Origin: Pomphorhynchus laevis
Taxonomy: Eukaryota; Acanthocephala; Palaeacanthocephala; Echinorhynchida; Pomphorhynchidae
Length of the DNA: 64,000 nt
Direction: 5' to 3'
NCBI GenBank assembly: GCA_012934845.2
Contig: WNNJ02003418.1
Span: 57,657-121,656, forward strand
Shown here one piece after another: positions 11,484 to 23,700 of this stretch. Below the pieces are notes generated by a model. It worked only from the letters and a program-made list of their open reading frames with translations. It made no database searches and was not told where the DNA came from. Numbering within the stretch: position 1 is the first letter of the stretch; every line of letters begins with the position of its first letter. Both the position numbers and the translations under genes were made by a program.

Positions 11484-14168
11484 TTTTTATGGCAATACCT
11501 ACTTGAACTTGTTCATTCAAGGCGGTGTAGATTAGAAGTTGCATATAATTCACAAAAAATTTTGGCAGAAATTGACTTTCTTTTAAATTGGATTGATGAA
11601 ATTATGTTTGCTGTTAACCGTGAAGACATATGCAAAAATCTGGTACAAGTAGATGACCTACTCCAGTGTCATGATTTGTTGAAAGCAGACATTGCAGTAG
11701 TTGGTGAAAGAGTTGAACGTGTTCTGGATGAAGCTAATCCTTTCTATACATACGAAGATTTTACATTATCAAAAGGTAATACAGATTCACAACAAACAAA
11801 ACAGCATATCAGTTGGGACAAAAATCTTATTACTGTTTCTCAAAATCAAGAGCAACAAGAAGAACATATAAAACACATGCGCGGCCGAATTGATTTATTA
11901 AAGCTCCGATATCAGTGTTTGGTTGAAACATCCTTACGTCGCGACGGTCGTCTAAACAAAGGTTTAGCTGCAAGACATTTACTGGAAGATATTATAAATG
12001 AAAATGAATGGATAAAGACTAAGATTAAAGAACTTCGTGACGATGACGATCTTTTGCAGGCTGATTGGTTAGGATCACAAGCGTTAAGCAATCGTTACGA
12101 AGCAATCAAATCCGAAATTATAACTAAACAACCGAAAATTGACGAAATTGAAAAGCGATGTAATCTAATGCATAACAATGAAATCTACCAAGAAAGCATT
12201 AAGACGGAATTTAATAACGTTCGTGAAAAATGGGAAGAACTGTATCTTGCGTCAGAGGAACGCAGCAATGCCCTTCGTAAAGCACAAAATCTACATTTGC
12301 TACAAGCCAAAACGGATGAATCTAATGCATGGATGCTTGAAATGCTTCGCCTTGTATCTTCCGATGATGTCGGCCGTGACGAGCATACCGCTCAGAATCT
12401 TCTTAGAAAACACGGTGAAGTTCAAAACATGCTATATGCTCATAGAGAACAAATTGATCAGTTGTACATGGAAGCCGAACAAATAATTACGGATGATGAC
12501 AAGAACAGAACAGAGGTTGAGCAAAGAGTAACCAGTTTACAGCGCAGGTTTAATGAACTCTTAAGTATTAGTAGTTTGAGACAGCGTAAGCTCGAAGAAG
12601 CTATACACTTATTTCGTCTATTTCATGACGTTGACAACGTTGAAGCATGGATCACGGAGAAGCAACGTTTTCTTTATTCACTTGACCCCGCTGCGGCCAG
12701 TGATATTGAAGAACTAGAAGTAATGAAACATAGATTTGATGGATTTGAGCGAGAATTATATGCGAGCGCATCAAAGGTAGCTGTAGTTAATAATTTAGCA
12801 AGGCAGCTAGTGTCCGATGATCATCCGGGTAGTCAACATATACTCGATCGACTGAATAATTTAAATCAAAAATGGGCAGATCTGCGAAAGCTTGTCGATA
12901 GCAAGCGTGATGAGCTACAGTCAACATTCGGAGTGCAAACTTTCCACATCGAATGCGATGAGACTATTAGTTTGATCCAAGACAAAGTAAAAATAGTTCA
13001 GTCTACTGAGGATCTTGGCCGTGATCTATCTGGTGTATTATAATGCAAAGAAGACTATCTGGTCTTGAGCGTGATTTGAATGACATTCAAGCAAAGCTTG
13101 ATCAATTAGACATGGAAGCTGAACGATTGGAGCAAAGTCATCCACTTGAGGCTATTGCAGTACATAAAAAGATTAATCAAATAAACGCTGTTTGGTACGA
13201 ATTAAAAGACACATTAAAACGTTGAGAAGAATCAATGGGCGAAGCATATGTGCTTCAACGGTTCTTACGGGATCTAGATCACTTTAGCCAATGGTTGACT
13301 CGTACACAAACACTAGTTGCAAGTGAAGACATTCCTGATTTATTACAGAGTGCTGAACAGATATTAAATCGACATCAGTTTATTAAAGAAGAGATTGACA
13401 GATATTCGCCGGACTACGCCCAAATGCGTGATTATGGTCAAAGAGTTATTCGTGATGCTGATAGTAGTGATCCGCAGTATGTATTTTTAAGAGAGCGTCT
13501 CAATGCTCTTGATGATGGATGGAACGAATTAGATCAGATGTGGCATCAAAAACAGAACATGTTAAGTGAAGCTATGCATTTACAAATGTATGAACGCGAT
13601 GCAGTCCAAGCTGAATTATTGCTAAAAAATCAGGAATATTATTTGCAGTGCCCTTTAGCTCCAAAAAGCTTAGATGAAGCTGAGCAGATGATGAAAAAAA
13701 CATGATGATTTTACTACTAGTTTAAATGCTAGTGAAGAAAAGATTCAACAGCTTTGGCAGTTTGTTCAAAGACTTGTTCATGAAAGTCATTACGCGGCTG
13801 ATCGTATAATTGATAAGGCAAAGGGTATTGTTGACAGATTTTCAACTAACAAGGCTAATGCTTCGAATATTGGTGAACAGCTTAAAGAAAACATTAAGTT
13901 CTATCAATTTGTGCAGGATTGTGATGATTTGAAAGAATGGCTAGATGCGAAGACGGCTCAGGCTCAAGACGATACCTATCGTGAAACTAGAAACATACAT
14001 TCAAAATACCTAAGACATCAAGCATTTAGTGCTGAGATTGCTGCAAATAGAGAGAGACTTCAGAATTTATGTCAAAGCGGTTATGTTTTAGTTGAAGAGC
14101 AGCCTAATATAGTTGATGCAGTAGACGCAAAACTTGCAGAATTGTACATTATGTGGGAAACCCTTTAG
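11484..14168 (+). pseudogene. Beta-spectrin, intronless disrupted copy (spectrin repeats only)
   Basis: Beta-spectrin cross-links actin with alpha-spectrin under the plasma membrane. About 880 residues here align in order with the triple-helical repeats. They start at LWQYLLELV (11487, first repeats after the CH domains) and pass through AWMLEMLRLVSSDDVG, LEVMKHRFDGFE and FHIECDETISLI. They continue with QRRLSGLERDL, LQRFLRDLDHF, DPQYVFLRERLNALDDGW and HSKYLRHQAF, ending at MWETL. The CH domains, later repeats and PH domain are absent. Three defects are visible: a -1 shift at about 13,040, an in-frame TGA at 13,223-13,225, and a shift in an A7 run at 13,694-13,700. No intron interrupts 2.7 kb, while the LYST exons here average about 140 bp, so a processed retrocopy is likely. 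A decayed large exon is the alternative. The right end is the PLE2 terminus. Confidence 0.85.
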
Positions 14169-14171
14169 CCA

Positions 14172-14665
14172 ATGAAATCAGCTAACTTAGTCTACGTATT
14201 TTATATAATTATATAATAGACAAAGATAATAAGAATGCTAAATCAAAATTCAATAAATCAAATAGAAAATTATAAATAATTATTATAAGATTTTTTTATA
14301 ATTTATTTCAAGTTTAAATTAAAAATTGAAATTTAAAATAAAAGTCATTTTTATGAATTGCCTTATATATAACAGGCGTTATAACATATACTCCCAGTGA
14401 GTATTATTTTACGCAGCCGTCTACCAGTCCTCTGTATCCAGCAGTTGAGGTATCCCGTACTGATTAGTCTAAACAATGACGAAACGTTACCGCATTGACA
14501 GTGTTTGTTTTCTGTTTTCTTTCAGCTCACCATCCCTGACAGAATAAGGATTATAAGTTATCAGGAGGAACTGCTATTATATCATGTTTCGGCTCCTATT
14601 TTCTTCGACCCAGCATAGCAGCGGGGCCAAATACTTGCTAAGGGTGTATTTCCTCTTTTTAAATT
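14172..14665 (+). repeat. PLE terminal module, copy M2 (3' end of PLE2)
   Basis: It starts with the terminal word CAGCTAACTTAGTCTACGTA directly after the spectrin copy. It has the AATTGAAATTTAAAATAAAAG / TTTTTATGAATTG block and the pseudoknot region (CTGCTAT..ATAGCAG, GGCTCC..GGGGCC), and ends with the hairpin AAATAC..GTATTT before CCTC. It is interrupted at about 14,383-14,540 by an insert absent from the other copies, described separately. Confidence 0.75.
14383..14540 (+). ncRNA. Hammerhead-ribozyme-like insert (type III layout, one core base changed)
   Basis: Core elements occur in order. CCGTC ends at 14421 (cleavage triplet GUC). The stem I arms are TAC (14422-14424) with GTA (14457-14459), plus CCTC with GAGG further in. 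The core word is CTGATTA (14460-14466), and the stem II arms are GTC (14467-14469) with GAC (14478-14480). GAAA follows at 14481-14484, and the stem III arms are CGT (14418-14420) with ACG (14484-14486). The consensus core word is CUGAUGA, and the change falls on the catalytic G8, so this copy is probably inactive. It runs antisense to PLE2. PLE termini in other animals are known to carry hammerheads. No homology search was possible. Confidence 0.45.
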
Positions 14666-14669
14666 TGAT

Positions 14670-16912
14670 TATATAGTATATTGTTCTAATACAAAGTATA
14701 TTTTTTATTATCTATCCAAAAACATTTTCCGTTAATGATTATAAATTTATTTTTAATGTTATTGTGTTGATTTTTATTTTACTATTTTCTGCTTGATGTT
14801 ATTTTTATAGTTACCTAGTTTAAAATATGTATCTATTAAATTATTTAAATAACTTTTGAAGAAAGCCAATATCATTACATATTGTTGCAATTCTTAAAAT
14901 TTCATTATTTAATGTATTATATTTTATATTATATGGTATGCATGAATGCTCATGCAAAAATATGTTTCTTGTAAATTTAAATGTCATCTTCTACGATATA
15001 AATTAATAGTAGTTTTAATTAATGTTAATTTAATGTTCATATCTAGATATACACCTTTATCATTAATATTGGTTTTGTTAAGAATAAGGCTTTCTGGATA
15101 AATGTGCTCACTAATTGAATAAAAATTATTAGAATTAAATACACATATATCATCAATGTATCAAAACATATATTTCATATATTTATATTGTTTAGATTTA
15201 GTTTTTACACAGTCATGAACAAATTCATATTCTGTAAAGCTTAAAAACAAGTCAGCTATAATTGGGCTACTATTACCACCAATTGAAAAACCTTTTACTT
15301 GTCTAAATATAGATGTCCCTACTTTTAAATAATTTTGATTTATCAAAATATTTAAGGATTCTATTAATTCAATTTTATCCATATATTTATATTTATTTGA
15401 TGGTTTAATTTTTGTTAGATAAGCGTTATAGTTATTATAACATATATATGTATATCTTTTTCCGAATATAAGGTTAATTAATTTTACTAACGCTTCTTTA
15501 ATATCTACTAAACCTAGATTTGTATAAAGAGTACTAAAATCGTATGTATTTATATTTTGAAAATTTATTCCCTTTGTCTGATCTAAAAATTCTTTTGTAG
15601 AATTAATACTGAAAAAGTGTTTTATACCAGTATTAATTTCGATTGTTTAAGTATTTTATTCATATAAACCGAAAATGGTTTTAATGTAGATTTAAAAGCA
15701 CTACATATGAACCTAGGTTTTATTGGATTTTTATGTAATTTTGGATTACAATATAATATAGGTATAGTTTTATCTGATTCAATTTTAATACTATTTTTAT
15801 TATTATCAAACAGTGACTTGTAATAATTGTTTCTAAACTAAAATCACTTGTTCATGTTGCGTTTACATTTAAAATATTATAAGTTACCTCTTTCATCAGT
15901 ATATCATAATAACGCATTTTGCATATGAAGACAAAGTTATTACTAGCTTTATTAATAGTTGTTATTATATAGTTATACTTTAATTTAATAAGTTCTGTAT
16001 ACATATCTTTATTAATTTTATCTTTCCTTTTATAATTGTTTGTTATTTTCATTTTCTCTCTAATTTTTATATATAAGTTTTCCAAAGGTTTATCTCTGAT
16101 GTATTTAAGCTTTTACTGTTAATTAGCTTACAAAAGTAAGCATTTAAGTCATTATATTTAAGTCATTTTATTCAAAATAATATTTATACCCTTTTGATAG
16201 CATTTTCCTTAATTCACAATTTTCAATTAATTCTAGATTATGGGTACATATATGTTCATTTATTTTATCAAAACTTAGACTTTTACAATTTCAAATATCG
16301 AGCTTTCACTATTAATCAGCTTACTAAAGTAATCATTTAAGTTATTATATAACGAATTGTAAATTTTATTTTTGTCGTTGTTATTTTTTAATCTATATTT
16401 ATACCCTTTTGATAGCAGCTTTCTTAATTCACAATTTTCAATTAATTCTAGATTATGGGTACATATATGTTCATTTATTTTATCAAAACTAAGACTCTTA
16501 CAATTGCATTATGTTTCCATTATATTTCTAATATTATCGTTACATATTAATTTTAATTCCATATTATAATTACAAATTTTTCGTCCTAATGGTGGTAGGA
16601 GTTTATACCTTATTTTAGGAATATATTTACTTAAATCTGACCCTATTATTTCTTTACTTTTAGAATTATTTAAAAGTCCGGCTATATTTATGTTATCTAT
16701 ACATTTATTTATGAAGTTTATGGTTAATGTATATTTTCTATTGTTATTATTAACAATTATTGTACGATTATAGTATTTTGTATTACAATAACTGTATATT
16801 ATGCAACTTATCCTATCACTGTCGTTAATTAATTTTTGATTTATTGAACATATGATATCTTTAGAAAAACTTCTTATTATTACATAAAGATCTTTTAGTT
16901 TATTATCTATTT
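14670..16912 (-). pseudogene. Penelope-like element 2 (PLE2), N-terminal region and RT
   Basis: Reading right to left, the N-terminal part (16,900-16,560) has IPKIRYKLLPPLGRKI. The PLE zinc-finger-like block follows (16,530-16,400): CNCKSLSFDK, then HICTHNLELIENCELRKLL, then GYKYR. This matches the CNC..H..GDL.I..N..LR pattern known upstream of PLE RTs. The RT fingers (about 15,750-15,500) carry the KPRFICSA and STLYTNL equivalents. The palm (15,382-15,161) carries FRQVKGFSIGGNSSPIIADLF, and the thumb lies at about 15,080-14,850. It is the same family as PLE1, with several breaks. A tandem duplication lies inside the zinc-finger-like block. Confidence 0.8.
16118..16530 (-). repeat. Tandem duplication (about 195-215 bp period) inside PLE2
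   Basis: TATTTATACCCTTTTGATAGC at 16,181 recurs at 16,396, and the stretch ending TTATTTTATCAAAACT is repeated. The upstream words AGCTTAC..AAAGTAA..CATTTAAG recur at a 194-base spacing, so the copies differ by a short indel. The duplicated piece is the H..C..LR part of the zinc-finger-like block. Confidence 0.85.
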
Positions 16913-16914
16913 AA

Positions 16915-17559
16915 AGTTTTTTTTATATTTCTAAAAAAGAAACAAGCCTAGCGCCTAAAATTATCTCGGTCTAGGAATGAGCGGAAGTTTATTGTATAAT
17001 AAATATTCAATAATATATTCATAAATTAAAAAATTGAATTATATACTGTTTTATGTTGCGATTTTAATAATAAAATTAAATATACTTCCAAAACGTGTCC
17101 AATTCTTAATACTTTCGTTTCTGACATAATTACGATGAAAACTTTAAATTGTCATTATTGAAGTGTGCGAAATTGGCGAATTTATACGAATCAAAGGATT
17201 TTTTTACAAAATCGCTTTTGAAATTAATATGTTAAGAAACTGAGCAGGATAACTCTTTTAATTGGACAACCTCAACGATAATAATCAAATTGATCTGCTT
17301 TGTCAGCTACTGAAAAAAATATCTTCAAATTTCCGTTCCCTGAACCGGATATTAAATTAGTTCAATAGTTTATGCCACATTTATCAATGATATTGCTTCG
17401 CAAATTATTTTTTCGGGATATGATTGCTACATAATAAATTCTTGAGAAATCAAATAAAGTTGAATATATTAGTAAAATTTTAATCAAATTAAATACTTAT
17501 TTAACTAATAGTTTTACTAATTCAGGAAAATAAGTTGATTGGTAGAATATAGATCTCCT
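16915..17559. other. AT-rich spacer between PLE2 and the LYST 3' end
   Basis: No gene is visible. The left half may still belong to PLE2. The right half would hold the 3' untranslated region of the minus-strand LYST gene. I did not find a polyadenylation signal I would defend in such AT-rich DNA. Confidence 0.4.
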
Positions 17560-17719
17560 TTATTTATCTTCTTCGTACGTAATTATGAACACCTTGCGAT
17601 TGCTGCACGCTACATATAATTCCTTGTGACTCGGAGTAAAACTCATTGCACATATTTCTGTGAGCATTGAGTTAAATGAGAATCTTTGAATAATGCTTAG
17701 GTCATATAAACTCCAATAT
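17560..17719 (-). CDS. LYST: LYST last exon (final WD40 repeats, stop)
   Basis: Acceptor TATTTAG precedes the exon and the stop is TAA at 17560-17562. It encodes IYWSLYDLSIIQRF, then ICAMSFTPSHKELYVACSNR, then FIITYEEDK. The first block matches LYST IVRLWSTWDLKPVREI and the second its LTFSCDGHHLYTANSDG. The one-base start phase completes the AT left by the preceding exon. This is the end of the beta-propeller. Confidence 0.85.
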
Positions 17720-20700
17720 CTAAATACCAGAAAGTCACAAACATATTATTCGTGAAAATTATTTGAAAATTAGTGCCTGAATGTAAAATTGAATATATTA
17801 TAGGACCTGATAAAAATATAGCAATAAGTTAAAATTGATAATGTTGAATTAAATGAAACAAATTAGATTTGAAGCTAACACTATAGATCATTTACGCTGT
17901 ATGCTAATACAAGCGCCATTTCAAAAATCAGCTGGCAGTATCATTCTACAAGTTTAATTTTATAATTTACATCATAATGCAAGCTATTGAGTTGAATAAG
18001 GGCGATGCACGGATGGAACTGCAATTGATATGACTTTGCGGCGAGAAGTTAATCACTTGTGTTTTAATTTTATCTAAACTCTGATCGGACAAAACAGCCT
18101 TAGGAACTCCTCGTATTCTTTATAATCTCGATCGTTTCTTGACTTGTAACGCAATTTCATTGAAATTTTATTAACACGAAATTGTCGTAAAATATTCTGA
18201 AAAATACATTTTAAAAATATACTATATTTTATCTCGCTAGCTATTAAAATAACAAACGATTATATTTTTTGTTTAGGAATAAAAATTATCTTTATTATTA
18301 AAATAAGTTTCATTAATAAATTGTAGCTCATAGTTCAGAAATAATCATTATGGATAAACGCTTTTGATATAAATTTAATTTTTCAATGTATTCTAGAAGT
18401 TGGTGATATATATATAATATTTTATTTGTTATTTATATATCAAAAGCAGTCGAAACGCACCCTAATCACTTTATCTGAATTACGATGACTGCTGGGTGGT
18501 TAGGAACGTTTTGTTAGACTGATGGAACTTATTATCTAAGTCCAGTTATTTAGCAGCAAATATGGATTAAAAATCAATCGTAGCCAACTTTTGTACCTGG
18601 ACCGCAGTTTCAAGCGAATTTTTTTCTAACAATTTGTAAAATAATACATTCCGTTTGGAATCATGTGAGAAATTCGGTGCCCTCGTAATCAACGATTACG
18701 CATTTGTGTCTTGTATAAAGTCTAACTCGAAGGTCCGCACACGCAACAGGCAAGTATAAACGCTTTACGCACCTGAGTATCGTCTAGCATCGTGAGGAAT
18801 TGCTGTCTTTATAGTTTATCACAAATTATGTCAAAACGCACCCTAACCACTTCATCCGACTGACGATTACTGCTGGGTGATTAGGGACGGTTTGGAGTGA
18901 TACATTAGTTAAATCACCACTCGTATAAATTCTAACAACTGAATGATAAATAAATCTGAATTTTATTGGAAATTTCGTGTTGGTTATGTAAGAATTAATC
19001 TATTATGAATGAAGTAATTTCCCATGCCAAAATTCGCTATATCTGATTTAGATCCTGTAGATAAAAATTAATTATCCTCTGATTATGAGAAAGTTAAAAA
19101 TATCATGCATAGGAGACCTTATAAATAACACTTACATAATTGTTCCACATGAAAATCCACCAACAACTACGTTGACATTGATACCTTCTGGGAGGTTTGT
19201 AGTACAGATTGCATTTAGTGTTCCGAGCACGTCCATAAATTCATTATGCCTTTTAAGTTCAAATGCATATTCGTCTTCAAATATGTAAGGCCAAGTTCGT
19301 ACATGTTGAAGATTTATATTGTACAAATGTAAACTATTTGTATGTCCTAAAATTATAGTTGGAATAAATTTTATTTTTGTATTCAATAATTATAAGTTTA
19401 ATCATTTAGATTAAATGTTAAATTACTTCGTTTGGGAGTAACTTTTCAAAAAGTTACTCTAAATAATTATTTTAGATGTCTCCTAAATAAATGTTTTGCC
19501 TATATATTTGATTGAAGTGTCGAAATATTGTAATAGTCCTTGGCTCCGAGAATTGCATTTGGCTTTAAAGAAGACATTTCGGCTTTTGGCAAAATGTCTT
19601 CTTCATATGGCCCTCAAACATCGAAAGCTATGCCAACGTCGGAAAATAATTTGTGAAAAATCTTCATAACTAATTTGACACTGATATACTTACTCATTCA
19701 TCATGGTATGTTATCATTACATTTAAGACTAAATTTAATTTAGAGAAATAAATTTAAACTTTTATATGGAGAATTTTTATGGACAGTAAATAATATAATC
19801 TGTGTTAGAACAATAGCTGATTCTAGATAATCACACTATAAGAGAAAATGCATCATTGGCATGCATTTGTCCTTGCTGCTATGTTAGATTAAGGACTACT
19901 GGCCAAAATCTGATAGAATAACAGTTTCTAACATTTAATCTTTATCCTGAAACAGTGTAGATCAATGTTTGAATTAATTAATAAATTAATAGATTTCTTA
20001 TTTGGGATAATAGATTAATATATTATTGTGTATATCTCTCGTATATACTATAAAGTAATTATATTATAACGTAATCAAGTGAATTTTAATATATTATAAA
20101 ATATATAATATACTAGTTTCATAATCTATAATTAGAATATTAATAGATTAATTACGCTTTGGACTAATCTACAATCAAAACGAGTTATAGAAATTGCTAA
20201 TATTATGATATAAACATTTTTAAATTTATGGATAGTACAAAATACGTAGAATCAGTTAACTGACCAGTAAAATGCTTTATATATCTGATAATTAATTACA
20301 TTTATGTAAATTCAATTTAATGAAATAATAAATAATAGAATAATGGTAATAACATAATAACAACTTAAGTAAAATATAATAGTAGAAATAGTTGCAAACT
20401 GATATGAACAAAGGTCATTTTGACACAGCATAGTTAAACAGTTTAAGATCATTTTTCACAATTACGTATGAAGAAATATTCAAGTGAAAGCAACAAGATC
20501 GAAATACTACCACTGATAATTTAATATCAATACAGCTCACTAGAGTGTTAAATTGCAATGAAAAAATTCATGTCATAAAAATAACTTTAATATTGTTAAA
20601 CGACAAGAAAATTTGACTAACAGTTTGATTTTACTCCAAGTTAACGTAACCATTTAATTAGAGAATGTAATTCATAAATTTTACAAATCAAATGTTAAGG

Positions 20701-23700
20701 AAGAATGAGCTAAAATATTGAAATATTTTCATCGTGCGTTTCGACTTCGCCAAATGTCGTTACGCCTTTAGATTATTTGATTTCAATGCTTTAAGTATAA
20801 TTTGAGCGTACAAATTTCTAAAAAAATTAAAATGTACAAATTGCCTATAAGTATTACTGTGATAATCATTTTAATGGGTAATGTACAAGCCTTTCATGAC
20901 TATACAAATCGGGCAGCGGAATCTTTGACTGCAGCTCTTAAGGAACTAAGAAAGAGCGGATTTAATGAAGGCATTACCGAACATAGTGCAACATTCGATG
21001 GAGATAAATTGGATTTGCAGCTATATGGAACTGATAATCACATTGTGGAAGTGCATGCTAGTCGAAATAACTACAATATCAAATTAATTAAATAATTTAA
21101 TTCCCATTTAAATAGTTTAGCGTAATTCTGATCTTGACTAGTTCAACGTAAACTGATAGTTCATTATATTAATTCTGTAAAAGTAATTCTCAATGTTATA
21201 AATATATTATTTTCATCTTCTCATTTAACATTATCATTATTGAACGTCCTCGGATTGAAGCATTTTTTCATAGAGCAGCTTTAGTTTGAATATTATAATT
21301 AATTTTTCCGATTGTGGCACGATATTATCCTCACAGGTATTGTTCCTATTCTTGATACAGTAGGACGCTGCTAATCAGTCTGGGTGGGTCTCATCAGCTG
21401 CTAACCCAGACCTACATTTCACGTTTCGACCCTTAACGTGAAATGTAGGTCTGGGTCAGCAGCTGATGATACCCACCCAGACTGATTAGTAGCGTCCTGC
21501 TGTATCAAGAATAGGAACAATACCTGTGGGGATAATCTTGTGCCACAACCAGAAGAATTTCAGCTCACAGATGCATTCAAGTCAAATTATAATAAATATA
21601 ATATTCAAAATATAATACTATTATTTTAATAAAAATGAAACTAAATAAATAAAATGTATATATTGTGTTATCAAATTTCTGTACCTAATTCTTGACTCAA
21701 TACATTGTATTAAAACGACATATTAAAACACAACTTTCAAATAAAAAATTTATATTTTATATATTTTTGGATTTCATGACAACGCAATGAGCTGTAATAT
21801 GAAGTTCTTATGCTATTACAAGTCAAATAAAATGCTTACAAATAACGCACAGCCTTTTTAAAAAATATTTTATGCTTTAGACGTTGTAATTAATAACCAC
21901 TATATATTTCAAATAACAACATTACAGCTGTAAAATTATTTTAAATGTCATTTGTAGATTAACAAATTAATAAACTTAGTTTGCTAAACCAAATGACCGA
22001 TTGAAGTGATATTAATTTATTTGAAAACATGCAAATATGAAACACCAATACAATCTAAAGTAAAATCTGGTTTTACTTAATCGGATCTTCTCTCAATATT
22101 ATCGCCTTTCGATGTTTTATTATACATGCAAGGCAAAATTTCACTCTATAATATTTTGAATGAATCTGTGATCATGACACGTAACAAAGTTAAGCTTTTG
22201 TAAATTAGTTAAATAAGTTAATTTAAGATAAATAAATACAAAATTGATTATATTATTAAATATATATAATATACACATTATATAATACATACAATATTAT
22301 AATACATATAATATACACATACATATTTTTATTATACTAAATAATATTATTTATTGATTATTATATTACTTATAAAAACTATGTGTAAAAATTTTGGATA
22401 TATAGTTCAGTGAATCCTACGACAGGTAACTGATTACAAGACCTAAAGTTATTCTTCATTTCAACGAAGACAATTTAAAATGCAGCTCGTCAAGCAATTG
22501 ATCCGATCTATAAATCTCAAGAAGTTAATCTGTTCAAAGATAATTGATTGCAATTAGAATATCATTTGTATTGTTATCATTATGTTATCACAAAATAGTT
22601 GTTGTGTATGCAACAGCACAAGCTCAACTTGTCGAGGGTGTTCATGATCGTAGGCTGGACGACATTGCAGGTTCTTTTTTACGCGAAACTGCACCAACCA
22701 AACGTTTAATGGATCTTCTCGTGATATAACGATCAAACCACTAACAGTAAAGGATTCCTTTCGCCCGAAAAATAACAAGTAACAAGTAACAATAGATGTA
22801 CCAACTATCATGCGTTCATTCACCCGCCCGAAAACTCAAAAAGTCTGATCGTTATAACCGCGTGTTTATTTCCCCAGATCTATCAATACCTGAGCGTGAA
22901 TCCTAACAATCAATACGCCAACAATTGCGAGATCGTCGTCTTGCCAATTTTACTCAATCTTTCGTTATTCGTAGAAGTTATATCGTTCGCTTAAACACGC
23001 CAAATAACCAAAACGTTATATCACCAGTATCAACGAGAAGCGTTCAGCTTCACGATCATTCTCAATCTATCCCAATTTGACTAGATATGAAAATTTCAAA
23101 TATTTATCAGATGGCATCGGTATCTTCATTCTCTATTTGTCCGTCTTTATCATCATCTAAGCTTTCATCATTGACGTCGTCATTTTCTATTGTTCTGTTT
23201 CAACTCTCTCTTTCAATACCGCCAGCTTTTTATCCAAATTCCTCGACTTTCTCTATAATTACTTCACAGTATTGTTTACTGATATGCAAAGTTTACATTC
23301 TATTTTCAACAACGATTTATCATGCTGACTCAATTATTCCATGTACTATCCTTACTGAAATCTTTATCACTACACAATCCGCGTTTGACAACCGAGGACG
23401 ACCATTCGGTGGAATTATCCTTGCAATTACACCTTCCGTTTTGTCGATCATCAATCAACTGTATTTGTGTGGAACTACCTAATTTTTCAACAGTTGCGTG
23501 CTATTTTAATCCCTCACACTCAGCATCAGATATTACCGATGAAATTTCACAAATCATTATTGCCCCACCACCTCAAAAACATTTAATAATAGCCGGAAAT
23601 TTTAATGGTGGTACACTTTATCAATTCCAGACAAACTCTCACAGCTTGTTAGGTATTTCAACACCATTGATATTATTCTCCAGTTGAAAAGTGGTCGTAT

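Noticed and set aside
22544-22729. Short ORF with a hydrophobic start and RRLD/FLRE words, like an oomycete RXLR effector
   Set aside because: The start is not an ATG in context, the rest of the window is clearly animal, and the same DNA lies next to LINE debris.
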